51,309 nucleotides of DNA from Aeromonas rivipollensis (GCF_010974825.1 NZ_JAAILA010000027.1:1-51309), one strand, 5' to 3'; counted from the stretch's first letter, positions 16,087-25,016 are shown. The notes: generated by a model from the letters alone, not told the origin. Numbers and translations: made by a program.

Positions 16087-16965
16087 ATGACTCAACAGTG
16101 GCAACGCATTTCCTCCCGCCTCACCGACGTGGGCGGCATCCCGGTGGCCCGCGCCCTCCCGGTCAAGGAGCGGCGCACCATAGGCCCCTGGTGCTTTCTC
16201 GATCACATAGGGCCGACCCGCTTCGCCCCCGACGCCCCCGGGCTGGACGTGGGGCCCCATCCCCACATCGCCCTGCAGACCTTCACCTGGATGCTGGCGG
16301 GGGAGATTTTGCACCGTGACAGTCTCGGCAGCGAGCAGGTGATCCGCCCGGGCCAGGTCAATCTGATGACCGCCGGGCGCGGCATAGCCCACACCGAGGA
16401 GTCCCTGGCGGGCCACCCCGACCTGCACGCCGCCCAGCTCTGGATAGCGCTGCCTGAGCGTGATCAGGAGACCCAACCCCGCTTCGATCACTACCCCCTG
16501 CTGCCCAGCTGGCAGGAGAGCGAGACCAACCTGACCCTGCTCATCGGCGACCATGCCGGGCGCCAAGCCCCCACCCTCAGCTTCTCCCCCATCCTCGGGC
16601 TGGACTTGCACTCGCCCCATGGCGGGCACATAGTGCTGCCGCTGGATCCGGCCTTCGAGCACGGCCTCTTCCCCTTGCAGGGAGAGGCGACCATAGCAGG
16701 GGAGGCGCTCGCCCCCGAGCAGCTCCTCTATCTGCCGCCGGGCACCCGGGAGCTGGCGGTGACACTCGGCCCGGGCACTCGCCTGCTGCTCATCGGCGGC
16801 GAGCCCCTGGCCGAGCCGCTGCAGATCTGGTGGAACTTCGTGAGCTTCAGCCCGGAGGCCATTCGCACCGCAGCCTCGGATTGGGAGAGCGGCCATCCCC
16901 GCTTCGGCGAGGTCAAGGGTTACCCCGGCCCCCGCCTCAAGGCCCCGCCCCTGGCCGGGCTCTGA
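16087..16965 (+). CDS. Pirin family protein
   Basis: The 292-residue protein is a bicupin of the pirin family. The N-terminal cupin holds the metal-binding segment VGPHPHIALQTFTWMLAGE and HRDSLGSEQVIRPGQVNLM, followed by GRGIAHTEES, as in E. coli YhhW, a quercetinase-active pirin. The C-terminal cupin (GGHIVLPLDPAFEHGLFPLQ to the end) lacks obvious metal ligands, which is normal. A good AAGGAGCACGAC ribosome site precedes the ATG. No operon partner is evident, since both flanks have more than 70 bp of spacing. Enzymatic activity is inferred from the family. Confidence 0.9.
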   Translation: MTQQWQRISSRLTDVGGIPVARALPVKERRTIGPWCFLDHIGPTRFAPDAPGLDVGPHPHIALQTFTWMLAGEILHRDSLGSEQVIRPGQVNLMTAGRGIAHTEESLAGHPDLHAAQLWIALPERDQETQPRFDHYPLLPSWQESETNLTLLIGDHAGRQAPTLSFSPILGLDLHSPHGGHIVLPLDPAFEHGLFPLQGEATIAGEALAPEQLLYLPPGTRELAVTLGPGTRLLLIGGEPLAEPLQIWWNFVSFSPEAIRTAASDWESGHPRFGEVKGYPGPRLKAPPLAGL

Positions 16966-17098
16966 TCCCGGCGAGGCAGGCATGTCGTAATGGCATATAT
17001 CTACAAAAAGCTGCCCGCAGACCCGCTTACCCGCATTGGCACAGGCCGTTTACACAAAGCAGGTGGCGGGCTCTCTCGGTGAGTACCAAGGATTGTTT

Positions 17099-17407
17099 AT
17101 GGATTTATCTCCCTTCTATCACGCCAGCGCAGCGGTCTCGATACAGGCTCTGATCGGATATCGTTTGGGGCATTGGGGATATGGCGGCCTCATTGGGTGC
17201 ATATGGTTTGTCGCACGAGAGCAGACACAGGCGGAATACAGGTGGATAGCGCTGTTCGGCCAGGGGCGGAGGGCCAACATGCCCTGGTGGGGCGGATTCG
17301 ATCCCAGAGTCTGGGAACTGGGGAGTGTTCTGGATTTTCTGGTGCCGATCGCCTTGTGTACGCTGGTGTTTGTGGTTGCGCGCCGCGCCAATCGGCTGGC
17401 TTGCTGA
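17099..17407 (+). CDS. Small membrane protein, prophage-like
   Basis: The 102-residue protein has a hydrophobic N-terminal segment (AAVSIQALIGYRLGHWGYGG followed by LIGCIWFVARE) and a C-terminal helix (VLDFLVPIALCTLVFVVARR). Between them lies a polar segment with the distinctive GRRANMPWWGGFDPRVW. I recall similar short proteins among hypothetical genes of prophages and enterobacterial genomes but cannot name the family. The ATG at 17099 follows AAGGA; an upstream TTG at 17036 is less likely. No phage genes flank it, so any prophage origin would be as an isolated relic. Confidence 0.6.
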   Translation: MDLSPFYHASAAVSIQALIGYRLGHWGYGGLIGCIWFVAREQTQAEYRWIALFGQGRRANMPWWGGFDPRVWELGSVLDFLVPIALCTLVFVVARRANRLAC

Positions 17408-17458
17408 CCCGACTTGTTCAGTGGGCTAAGGCTCCCGGCTGGGTCCGCCGTTTAAACG

Positions 17459-17482
17459 AAGAGGGGCACATTGCCCCTCATC
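17459..17482 (+). terminator. Hairpin after the small membrane protein gene
   Basis: An 8-bp stem (GAGGGGCA / TGCCCCTC, loop CAT) is followed by an AT-rich stretch but only short T runs. It sits between two converging genes. Confidence 0.5.
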
Positions 17483-17571
17483 ATTATTGCAATACCCTTC
17501 CACAACCAGCCTGCTAAAATCCGGCACCCCAACACAGGGGATGTAGGCAGAGGGAACACCTCAAGTTCGCA

Positions 17572-18432
17572 TCAGAACTCCTCTTCCTGCTCGGCCTTCA
17601 TGCGGGCCCGACGCTCCATCGCCTCCTCTTCCGCGCTCTCGATCTCGTGCAGCACGGCATCGATGTCGATGGCCTCGGTGCTCTCCTCGAACAGGCCGGT
17701 CAGCTCGGATTCCGGGGTGAGCTTGCCGTCTTCGAACAGCGCCCACATCTCCCTGGCATAACGGGTCTTGAGCAGCTCGGGCGCATAGATGCCGTAGTAG
17801 TTGCGCATGTTGTTGACGTCCCGCTCCAGCATGGCCCTGGCCTGGTTGTTGGCGGCGGCATCCACCACCTGGGGCAGATCTATGATGACGGGGCCCTCTG
17901 CATCCACCAGCACGTTGAACTCGGAGAGATCCCCGTGGATGAGGCCGGCGCAGAGCATGCGCACCACGTAGCGGATCACCTTGCCGTGATCGATGAGCGC
18001 CTGCTCGGCCGAGAGCGCCACGTCGTTGAGGCGGGGCGCCACGTTGCCCTCGGCATCTGTGATGAGCTCCATCAGCAGGACGCCATCCAGGCAGACATAG
18101 GGGGTGGGCACCCGCACGCCGGCGGCGGCCAGCTTGAACAGGGCATCCACCTCTGTGTTCTGCCACACCTCTTCGTGCTGCTTGCGACCGTACTTGGAGC
18201 CCTTCTCCATGGCGCGGGCACTGCGGCTGTTGCGCACCTTGCGCCCTTCCTGATAGACCACGGCCTGCTTGAAGCTGCGCTTGGAGGCCTCTTTATAGAC
18301 TTTGGCGCAGCGGATCTCGTCGCCGCAGCGCACCACATAGACGTCGGCTTCTTTGCCGCTCATCAGCCGGCTGATGACATCGTCGACCAGGCCGTCATCA
18401 ACCAGAGGTTGGATTCGATTTGGAATTTTCAT
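17572..18432 (-). CDS. RIO-type serine protein kinase
   Basis: The 286-residue protein has the RIO1-like kinase core seen in bacterial homologues such as P. aeruginosa PA4780. SGKEADVYVV (residues 25-34) is the nucleotide loop and CAKVYKE contains the ATP-binding lysine K44. HGDLSEFNVLVD (166-177) is the catalytic loop, and IIDLPQVVD (183-191) holds the metal-binding aspartate. All catalytic residues are present, so it should be active. The C-terminal ~35 residues are highly charged (EIESAEEEAMERRARMKAEQ) and may be a docking tail. Substrates in bacteria are largely unknown. Two and a half copies of TTTGCACCTTG lie just upstream of the start. Confidence 0.92.
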   Translation of the reverse strand: MKIPNRIQPLVDDGLVDDVISRLMSGKEADVYVVRCGDEIRCAKVYKEASKRSFKQAVVYQEGRKVRNSRSARAMEKGSKYGRKQHEEVWQNTEVDALFKLAAAGVRVPTPYVCLDGVLLMELITDAEGNVAPRLNDVALSAEQALIDHGKVIRYVVRMLCAGLIHGDLSEFNVLVDAEGPVIIDLPQVVDAAANNQARAMLERDVNNMRNYYGIYAPELLKTRYAREMWALFEDGKLTPESELTGLFEESTEAIDIDAVLHEIESAEEEAMERRARMKAEQEEEF

Positions 18433-18450
18433 GACCGCCCTTTTACCTTA

Positions 18451-18478
18451 TTTGCACCTTGTTTGCACCTTGTTTGCG
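18451..18478. repeat. Short tandem repeat upstream of the RIO kinase gene
   Basis: An 11-bp unit TTTGCACCTTG occurs twice and then partially (TTTGCG). It lies 20-45 bp upstream of the RIO kinase start, within the likely promoter region. It may be incidental. Confidence 0.6.
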
Positions 18479-18604
18479 TGGCGGTAGGCCAGACAGGGCC
18501 CCGCTTTGGTCCCCCACCGGCCCCTTGCCGGGGGTGGCCTGGTTTGCCCTGCCCCAACCGCCTTTCCCTGGCTGTCAACACGACCCGCAGGGGAGCCCTG
18601 TGGT

Positions 18605-19591
18605 TCAAGGCTCGGGGGGCAACCCCTGGCGGATGCGCCGGATCCCCTCCTCATAGAGGCCATCCTCCCCTTCGTTATCCGCCTGGGTCTCGAAAATCTT
18701 GAGAAACCACATGTACTGCTCGGGGAAGCGGCCAAGCTGCTGCTCCACCATGCGGTTCATGGCGTTGACGTCTGCCTCCAGATCCTGGGTGGGATAAGGA
18801 TCGAACGGCGGCTCCACCTCGAGCCGGTAGCAGCCCTGATCCTCGTCATAGCAGGCCAGGATGGGCACGGCCCGGGCGCCGGTCAGCTTGACCAGCTTGG
18901 GCAGGGCCGGCAGGGTCGCCTTGGGGTGGCCGAAGAAGGGCACGAAGATGCTCGCCTCCCGACCGTGATCCTGATCCGGCAGATAGAAGAAGCTGTCGCC
19001 GCTGCGCAGGGCCTTGATGGCGGGCTTGATGCCGACGCTGCGCTCATAGACACGCCCGCCCTTGCTGCGCTCGCGGTTGATATACCAGTCGAACACCTGA
19101 TCCTTGGGGCTCTTCATCATGGTGCACAGGGGCACCCCCTCATCGGTCAGGTAGCGGCCTATCATGTCCACCGCCCAGGTGTGGGGCACCACGAAGATCA
19201 TGGGGCGCCCGGCGGCCAGCTCGGCCTCTATATGCTCCCAGCCACGCACCTTGATGCGCCCTTTCAGGAAGGCGGGGCTGCGCCAGGTGAGCTCGCCAAA
19301 ACCCATGAAGGTCTTGAGGCCGACCCGGATGGACTTGAGCAGCAGCCGCTCGCGCCCGGCCGCGTCAAGCTCGGGGAAACAGATCTTGAGGTTGGTCTCG
19401 GCGATGTAGGCCTGCTTCCTGGAGAAGCGCAGCAGCAGGGGGGCCAGGGCATCGGCCAGCTTGTCTCTGTAGCTGGCCGGGATCCAGGCCAGCAGGGAGA
19501 GCAGGGCAAGCGCCAGCCAGCTGCCCCACAGACGGGGGTGCAGCAGACGCAGATGAAAGGAGGTGTCAAACACCGGATCTTGTGCGGACAT
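18605..19591 (-). CDS. lpxM: Lipid A late acyltransferase, LpxM/MsbB type (copy 1)
   Basis: The 328-residue inner-membrane enzyme transfers a secondary acyl chain to the Kdo2-lipid A precursor. An N-terminal membrane anchor (SWLALALLSLLAWIPA) precedes the catalytic HxxxxD motif in VPHTWAVD (H137, D142). YLPDQDHGREASIFVPFFG and EQYMWFLKIF are typical of the LpxM/LpxL group. Length matches E. coli LpxM (323). The start at 19591 is chosen by alignment with the neighbouring paralogue, which begins MSSQDPVFD. It lies downstream of the paralogue in the same direction, but a terminator separates them, so it has its own promoter. Which chain it adds cannot be told from sequence. Confidence 0.9.
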   Translation of the reverse strand: MSAQDPVFDTSFHLRLLHPRLWGSWLALALLSLLAWIPASYRDKLADALAPLLLRFSRKQAYIAETNLKICFPELDAAGRERLLLKSIRVGLKTFMGFGELTWRSPAFLKGRIKVRGWEHIEAELAAGRPMIFVVPHTWAVDMIGRYLTDEGVPLCTMMKSPKDQVFDWYINRERSKGGRVYERSVGIKPAIKALRSGDSFFYLPDQDHGREASIFVPFFGHPKATLPALPKLVKLTGARAVPILACYDEDQGCYRLEVEPPFDPYPTQDLEADVNAMNRMVEQQLGRFPEQYMWFLKIFETQADNEGEDGLYEEGIRRIRQGLPPEP

Positions 19592-19698
19592 GGTCGCCAT
19601 CGAATCATCAAAACAGACCGTCATTTTAGTGATCCTGACAATTTTTTCTACCCGGTATCCCCCAAGCGGGGTTTCCAAGTCACTGATCAGACTAGTTA

Positions 19699-19730
19699 GA
19701 AATAAAAAGTGGCCCACATGGGGCCACTTA
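19699..19730 (-). terminator. Terminator between the two acyltransferase genes
   Basis: On the minus strand the stem AAGTGGCCC / GGGCCACTT is followed by TTTTTATTT. It lies about 25 bp after the stop of the upstream copy and makes the two genes separate transcription units. Confidence 0.85.
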
Positions 19731-19752
19731 TAAAGACGCATTAAGTTGCGGT

Positions 19753-20742
19753 TCAGGAATGAGGGCTGAGTCCCTTGCGGATGCGCCTTATCCCCTCTTC
19801 GTAGAGGCCGTCTTCCCCCTCCTGATCCTCGCGGGTATCGAAGATCTTGAGGAACCACATGTACTGACCCGGGTGACGGGTCAGCTGCCGCTCCACGCTG
19901 TCGTTCATGCGGCAGGTGTCGGCCACCAGATCATCGCTCGGGTAGTCGGCGAAGGGGGCCTCTATCTCCAGCCGGTAGCAGTGCGCCGCCTCGTCATAGC
20001 AGGCCAAGACAGGCACGGCGCGGGCACCGGTCAGCTTGACCAGCCGTGGCAGGGCCGGCAGGGTCGCCTTGGGATGCTTGAAGAAGGGCACGAACAGGCT
20101 GGCCTCGCGGCCATGATCCTGATCCGGCAGGTAGAAGAAGCTAAGGCCGGATTTCACCGCCTTGATCACCGGCTTGATGCCGGCGCTGCGCTCATAGACG
20201 CGGCAGCCATTCTTGGCGCGCTCGCGGTTGATGTGCCAGTCGAACACAGGGTTGCGGGCGCTCTTCATCATGGTGCACATGGGCAGGCCCCGCTGGGAGA
20301 AGTAGTAGCCCGCCGCATCGATGGGCCAGCTGTGGGGCACCACCAGGATCACCGGGCGACCGGCGGCTTGCTCGGCCTCGATGTGTTCCCATCCGCTCAC
20401 CTGGATGCGCTTCATCAGGTACTCGGGGCTGCGCACCGTGAACTCGCCAAACCCCAGTAGGCTCTTGAGGCCGACCCGGATCGAGGTCATCAGTATGGCG
20501 TCCCGCTCTGCCTCGCTCTGCTCCTTGAAGCAGATGGCGAGGTTGGTTCTGGCGATATAGACCTGCTTTTTCGAGATCTTGAGCACCAGGGGCGCCAGGG
20601 CGTCGGCCAGCTTGTCGCGCCAACGGGGCGGCACATAGGCGAGCACGCCGAGCACGCCGAGGGCAAGCCAGCTCACCCAGTAACGCGGGTGCAGCAAACG
20701 GGTCTGGAATGCGGAGTCAAACACGGGATCTTGGGAGGACAT
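19753..20742 (-). CDS. Lipid A late acyltransferase, LpxM/MsbB type (copy 2)
   Basis: This 329-residue paralogue is collinear with copy 1: by hand count about 63% identical over the first 150 residues, with a shared C-terminal block (GEDGLYEEGIRRIR). The membrane anchor is VSWLALGVLGVLAYVP and the catalytic HxxxxD is in VPHSWPID (H137, D142). The other family blocks (YLPDQDHGREASLFVPFF, QYMWFLKIF) are intact. Both copies therefore look active. The pair is a tandem duplication that has diverged, possibly towards different acyl chains or growth conditions. The start at 20742 fits the paralogue; longer upstream codons lack support. Confidence 0.9.
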   Translation of the reverse strand: MSSQDPVFDSAFQTRLLHPRYWVSWLALGVLGVLAYVPPRWRDKLADALAPLVLKISKKQVYIARTNLAICFKEQSEAERDAILMTSIRVGLKSLLGFGEFTVRSPEYLMKRIQVSGWEHIEAEQAAGRPVILVVPHSWPIDAAGYYFSQRGLPMCTMMKSARNPVFDWHINRERAKNGCRVYERSAGIKPVIKAVKSGLSFFYLPDQDHGREASLFVPFFKHPKATLPALPRLVKLTGARAVPVLACYDEAAHCYRLEIEAPFADYPSDDLVADTCRMNDSVERQLTRHPGQYMWFLKIFDTREDQEGEDGLYEEGIRRIRKGLSPHS

Positions 20743-20919
20743 GGGTACTATCAAACAGTAGAAGTGGGCAATTACGGCAATCCTGACAGGTAATACCAGT
20801 GAAAACCACCTTAATATCGCCTGAATGAGCGACAATTTGAGCCTTTTCACGGATTGACAGCGCCCCCTGATCCCCAGGCCGTGGGCGCTGCTCACGCTTT
20901 GTACCAGCCCCGGATGCAA

Positions 20920-20942
20920 CAGACCCCGCCAGGCGGGGTCTG
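20920..20942 (-). terminator. GC-rich hairpin after the TDT transporter gene
   Basis: The near-perfect stem CAGACCCCGCC / GGCGGGGTCTG lies 25 bp after the transporter stop. The T tract on the minus strand is poor (TTGCATCC), so termination may be inefficient. Confidence 0.5.
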
Positions 20943-20967
20943 CTCTTGGTAGAGACGGGTTGCGACC

Positions 20968-21948
20968 TTAGCGGCGCAGGGGCTGCTCCAGCATGCCGAC
21001 CTGACCGAGGGGCAGAAAGAACATCAGGTAGCGCAGCGCCACATAACCGACGATCAGGGTCGCCGCACCGAGCTCCAGATAGGCCAGCTGGTTGATCTGC
21101 GCCGCATAGTGGGCCGCCTCTGGCCACTGCGACAACAGGTGACCCACCTTGAACAGGGCGGTGGCGCCGATCACCAGGGGGAAGGTGAAGGCGGCATAGC
21201 CCGGCGAGAACGGCAGACGCAGCAGCTTGATGAAGGCCAGGTAGATGATGCCAGTCATCAGCACGGCTATCCCCAGCAGCACGGCCACCAGCAGCAGCGA
21301 CGGATCCTGGCTCACGGTGAGGTAGCCGGCGAGCGACAGGCTGGCAGGGGCCGCCAGGATGGCGATGGTGGGCTTGGCGGCATCCGGCACCTCGTGGCTG
21401 AAGATGAGGCGATAGAGCATCAGCGGCAGCATCAGGCCGTAGCAGGCCATGCCGAACCAGAGCAGGCCATTGGCCAGGGCGGCGAAGGGGCCACCCGGGT
21501 AGGCGACGTCGGCCACTATGATCCCCACCGGCGGCACGAACCAGCTCGGCACCATGTGGTGAATTTCAAACGCCTTGGCCCTGTGCCAGACGAAGGTGGC
21601 GAGGAACACCAGGTGAATGATCACCGCAAACAGCCAGAGCCCCTGGCCCAGGGTCGGGGCCAGTAGCCCCACCGCCTTGGAGACCACCATGGTCCCCATG
21701 GCATAGGTGGGCACCACGCTGCCCACCACGGGGTGGGCGAGATCCTGCCACAGCAGACGCGGGTGCAGCAGGAACTTGAAGGTGAGGACGAGGAGCAGCA
21801 CGGCGGCGATGGCGGCCCCCAGCAGTTGCAGGCGGCCATCGAACTGACCGGCATTTTCCCAACACCAGCCGAGGCTGGCGATCCCCAGTGCCAGCCCGGC
21901 CATGGGGGTCGGGGCGGCGGCAAGGGAGCGACGGGTGCGTGCGATCAT
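20968..21948 (-). CDS. TDT / SLAC1 family transporter (TehA-like)
   Basis: The 326-residue integral membrane protein has about ten helices and the pattern of the tellurite-resistance/dicarboxylate transporter (TDT) family. It has VPTYAMGTMVVSKAVGLLAP early, FEIHHMVPSWFVPPVGIIVA in the middle, and SPGYAAFTFPLVIGATALFK near the end. TehA homologues are anion channels structurally like plant SLAC1. The substrate is unknown; despite the family name, tellurite resistance should not be assumed. The ATG at 21948 follows AGAGGG; an ATG eleven codons upstream is also possible. It is divergent from a LysR gene, which likely controls it. Confidence 0.85.
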   Translation of the reverse strand: MIARTRRSLAAAPTPMAGLALGIASLGWCWENAGQFDGRLQLLGAAIAAVLLLVLTFKFLLHPRLLWQDLAHPVVGSVVPTYAMGTMVVSKAVGLLAPTLGQGLWLFAVIIHLVFLATFVWHRAKAFEIHHMVPSWFVPPVGIIVADVAYPGGPFAALANGLLWFGMACYGLMLPLMLYRLIFSHEVPDAAKPTIAILAAPASLSLAGYLTVSQDPSLLLVAVLLGIAVLMTGIIYLAFIKLLRLPFSPGYAAFTFPLVIGATALFKVGHLLSQWPEAAHYAAQINQLAYLELGAATLIVGYVALRYLMFFLPLGQVGMLEQPLRR

Positions 21949-22051
21949 GACTGGTACCCTCTTGTTGATGACGATGTGCATAGGATAAAGAGGGTCTATC
22001 GTTTACGATATCTAAATGAATTGAACTAAGCGTTTAGGAAAATCAAACGAC

Positions 22052-22942
22052 ATGAAGCTGACCCTGCAACAACTCAAGGTGTTCGCCACCATAGCCCGCC
22101 ACGGCAACCTGGGGGGCGCGGCCAGCGAGCTCTGCCTCAGCAAGGGGGCCGTCTCCCAGTCGTTGCAGGAGCTGGAGCGCCAGCTCGCCACCCCGCTGTT
22201 CGATCGGGTGCATCCCAGGCTTCAGCTCAACAACGAGGGGCGCCTGCTGCAACCGGCCGCCGAGGAGCTGCTGACCCGGATGCAGGAGATAGAGCAGCTG
22301 TTTGGCCCGGACGCCGAGCCGAGCGGCCAGCTGCGGCTGGGGGCCAGCCAGACCATAGGCAACTACCTGCTGCCCAGCCTGCTGGCGGGGGGCGCCCAGG
22401 AGCTGGGATCCGCCCCCAGGGTGACCATCGCCAACACCCACCTGTTGTGCCACTCCCTCGCCCACTTCGAGCTGGATCTGGCCCTCATCGAGGGGGAAAA
22501 CCATCACCCGGATCTGGTGAGCGAGCCCTGGCTCGAAGACGAGATGCTGATCATAGCCCCGCCCCAGCACCCCCTGGCCGGGCAGCTGGAGCTGCCCCTT
22601 CGCCTGCTCGCAGGCGAGACCTGGGTACTGCGCGAGCCCCAGTCAGGGAGCCGCGAGCAGTTCGAGCAGCAGATCCAGCCCAGGCTGCCGCGCTGGCAGG
22701 CGGGGCTCGAGCTCAACACCCTGGAGGCGGTGATGCTGGCGGTGGAGAAGGGGCTCGGCATCTCCTTTATCTCCCGCCTCGCTGTCTCCGATCGCCTGCA
22801 CAGCGGCCGCCTGGTGGCGCTCACCCCGAGCCAGACCTTCCCCCGCCAGCTCTCCCTCGTCTGGCACAAGCAGAAGTTCCACTCCGCGGCCCTGCGCCGC
22901 TTCCTCGCCTTCTGCCGCGCCCAGACCCTGCCCGCCCCCTGA
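22052..22942 (+). CDS. LysR family regulator
   Basis: The 296-residue protein has an N-terminal LysR helix-turn-helix (LQQLKVFATIARHGNLGGAA, then LCLSKGAVSQSLQELERQL) and a PBP2-like effector domain from about residue 90 (GQLRLGASQTIGNYLLPSLL). It resembles the CysB/CbbR-like subgroup near YeiE. It is divergent from the TDT transporter across 103 bp, the classic arrangement for a LysR regulator and its target. That interval contains CTAA-GCGT-TTAG (22026-22037) as a possible half-site. The effector is unknown. A strong hairpin follows the gene. Confidence 0.9.
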   Translation: MKLTLQQLKVFATIARHGNLGGAASELCLSKGAVSQSLQELERQLATPLFDRVHPRLQLNNEGRLLQPAAEELLTRMQEIEQLFGPDAEPSGQLRLGASQTIGNYLLPSLLAGGAQELGSAPRVTIANTHLLCHSLAHFELDLALIEGENHHPDLVSEPWLEDEMLIIAPPQHPLAGQLELPLRLLAGETWVLREPQSGSREQFEQQIQPRLPRWQAGLELNTLEAVMLAVEKGLGISFISRLAVSDRLHSGRLVALTPSQTFPRQLSLVWHKQKFHSAALRRFLAFCRAQTLPAP

Positions 22943-22951
22943 GCCGCAGTC

Positions 22952-22985
22952 AAAAAACAGAGGGCGCCGTGGCGCCCTCTGTTGT
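22952..22985. terminator. Bidirectional terminator
   Basis: The inverted repeat AACAGAGGGCGCC / GGCGCCCTCTGTT has an A run before it and T residues after it. It lies between the converging LysR and Gfo/Idh/MocA genes. Confidence 0.75.
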
Positions 22986-23033
22986 TCAAGAAAGGTGTTG
23001 GGAGGATCTCTTGCGAGATAGCGTGCGGCGCCA

Positions 23034-24020
23034 TCAGCCCCCCCGGTGCAGCCCCGCCTCGACCCAGCCCAGCACCCGCCGCGTCAGGGCGTGGGGCACC
23101 CAGGGGGAGTCCAGCAGCCGGTGGCGCAGGCAATCGGCGAAGTGATCCGCCTCGTGCTGCATGCCGCCCCCCTGTACCGGCAGGTAGATGTCCGCCGGCC
23201 AGGCGGCAGGCGGCGTATCCCCCTGCCAGCGAATGTGCTGGGGATTCCACCACTTGCCCTCGATGACCAGGGTCCACGCCTCCCCCGAGAGCCAGGCATC
23301 CCGATCGAGATCCTCGACGATGGAGGCGCCAAGCTCCGCCGAGAAGGGGCCGCCGAAGCTGAAGCGGGCCGCGAGATCCACCTCCCCGGGCGCCCTGTCC
23401 AGCGCCACCTCGGGGGCCTGGGTCGCGAGCCCCAGCCGCTCGCAGAAGGCGGCATAGAGCCAGAGCGGATAGACCCCCACATCCCAGGCGGCGCCGCCGT
23501 CGAGGGCAGGATCGAACAGCTTGCCGACCGGAGCCGGGGCCGAGCCGAACGCCGCCCGCAGGCTGCGAGGCGCGGGCAGCAGGGGCAGCCGCTGCAACAG
23601 GGCGCGCATGGCGGGGAAGCACATCACCTTCATGGCTTCGAGCAGCAGCAGGCCGCGCTCATGGGCAAGCGCCACCAGGGCGTCCCAATCCGCCACCCGG
23701 GTCACCGCCGGTTTCTCCACCAGCACGTGCTTGCCCGCCAGCAGCATCTGCCTGATCAGGGCGGCATGCTCCGGGTGGATCACCGCCACATAGACGGCCT
23801 CCACCTCGGGGCTCTGTGCCAGGGCCTGATAGCTGCCATAGGCCAGCCCCAACCCCAGCTCACGGGCGAACTCGTCGGCCCGCCCCTGATCCCGGGCGGC
23901 GATCGCCACCACGCGCCCGCCCCTGGCGTACAGATTGACGTCGCGGCAAAAACGTCGGGCGATGGCTCCCGCCCCGGCTATCCCCCAGCGCAGCAGTGGC
24001 GCTGTTCCCTGTGATTGCAT
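23034..24020 (-). CDS. Gfo/Idh/MocA family oxidoreductase
   Basis: The 328-residue protein has an N-terminal Rossmann fold (LRWGIAGAGAIARRFCRDV, then VAIAARDQGRADEFARELG) and the family EKP motif in GKHVLVEKPAVT. A C-terminal alpha/beta domain includes GGAAWDVGVYPLWLYAAF, where the substrate-binding residues sit. Members are NAD(P)-dependent dehydrogenases of sugars, inositols or related polyols. The substrate is not predictable here. A GAGGAGACGAG ribosome site fixes the ATG at 24020. The gene lies just downstream of nfo on the same strand (about 90 bp), so co-transcription is possible. Confidence 0.88.
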   Translation of the reverse strand: MQSQGTAPLLRWGIAGAGAIARRFCRDVNLYARGGRVVAIAARDQGRADEFARELGLGLAYGSYQALAQSPEVEAVYVAVIHPEHAALIRQMLLAGKHVLVEKPAVTRVADWDALVALAHERGLLLLEAMKVMCFPAMRALLQRLPLLPAPRSLRAAFGSAPAPVGKLFDPALDGGAAWDVGVYPLWLYAAFCERLGLATQAPEVALDRAPGEVDLAARFSFGGPFSAELGASIVEDLDRDAWLSGEAWTLVIEGKWWNPQHIRWQGDTPPAAWPADIYLPVQGGGMQHEADHFADCLRHRLLDSPWVPHALTRRVLGWVEAGLHRGG

Positions 24021-24108
24021 CTCGTCTCCTCGTATGGGTAATGCCCTTCCCCCCCCTTTATGGCGAGGGAAGGCGCGGCACCGGTCTCTGCTCAGGCTGC
24101 TCTGCGGC

Positions 24109-24954
24109 TCAGGTCCTGGCCAGGCTGCGCAGCCAACTTATCTCGTCGCCCCAGATCGTCTCGTCTATGGTCTCGAGGATCAGCGGAATGCCGTCGAAAC
24201 GGTGATCGTTCATGATGTGGTGGAACACGGCTTCCCCCAGGTTCCCCTCCCGCAGGCTGTGGTGACGATCGACCCGACTACCGAAGGTACACTTGGCACC
24301 GTTGATATGCATCCCCTTGAGGTACTCAAAGCCTACGATGCGGTCAAAGTCGGCAAACACCGCCGCGCACCCCTCGGGGGTGCGCAGCTCGTAACCGGCG
24401 GCGAAGGCGTGGCAGGTGTCGAAGCAGACCCCGACCCGGCTCTTGTCCTCCACCCCCTCGATCAGGGTGGCCAGGTGCTCGAACGACCAGCCGAGGTTGG
24501 TGCCCTGGCCGGCGGTGTTCTCTATTACCGCCGTGACCCCTTGGCTGCGCTCCAGCGCCCAGTTGATGGACTCGCTCACCAGTTTGAGGCTCGCCGCCTC
24601 GGGGATCTGCTTGAGGTGGCTGCCGGGGTGAAAGTTGAGGTAGCAGAGCCCGAGCTGCTCGCAGCGCCTGATCTCGTCCAGGAAGGCATCCCGGGACTTG
24701 GCGAGGGCGTCGGGATCCGGGTGACCCAGGTTGATGAGGTAGCTGTCGTGGGGCAGGATCTGCTCGGGGCGAAAGCCCCCCTTGTCGCAGGCCGCCTTGA
24801 AGGCGCGGATGCTGGCCTCGGAGAGTGGCGCCGCCTGCCACTGGCGCTGGTTCTTGGTGAACAGGGCGAAGGCGTTGGCCCCGATAGCCTGGGCGCGGGC
24901 TATGGTGTTCTCCACCCCGCCGGCCGCACTGACGTGGGCTCCGATAAATTTCAT
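24109..24954 (-). CDS. nfo: Endonuclease IV (AP endonuclease)
   Basis: The 281-residue enzyme cleaves abasic sites and damaged 3' ends in base-excision repair. The triple-zinc TIM-barrel ligands are visible in conserved blocks: [59 protein letters not shown] and LILETI. Length is typical (E. coli 285). One oddity is NGAKC where E. coli has NDAKS; the neighbouring histidine and DxH ligands are kept, so activity is expected. A GAGGAGACAAG ribosome site precedes the ATG at 24954; the longer frame upstream is spurious. Confidence 0.96.
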   Translation of the reverse strand: MKFIGAHVSAAGGVENTIARAQAIGANAFALFTKNQRQWQAAPLSEASIRAFKAACDKGGFRPEQILPHDSYLINLGHPDPDALAKSRDAFLDEIRRCEQLGLCYLNFHPGSHLKQIPEAASLKLVSESINWALERSQGVTAVIENTAGQGTNLGWSFEHLATLIEGVEDKSRVGVCFDTCHAFAAGYELRTPEGCAAVFADFDRIVGFEYLKGMHINGAKCTFGSRVDRHHSLREGNLGEAVFHHIMNDHRFDGIPLILETIDETIWGDEISWLRSLART

Positions 24955-24987
24955 CTTGTCTCCTCTGCGCGCTTGCTGGGTGCGCTC

Positions 24988-25016
24988 GCCTCGCGAGCCT
25001 CTCGCGGTCGCGAGGC
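24988..25016. repeat. Palindromic hairpin upstream of nfo
   Basis: A 9-bp perfect inverted repeat (GCCTCGCGA / TCGCGAGGC) has an 11-bp loop that is itself CG-rich, 34-62 bp upstream of the nfo ATG. It has no T run. It could be a REP-like element or a regulatory hairpin in the leader. Confidence 0.5.
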
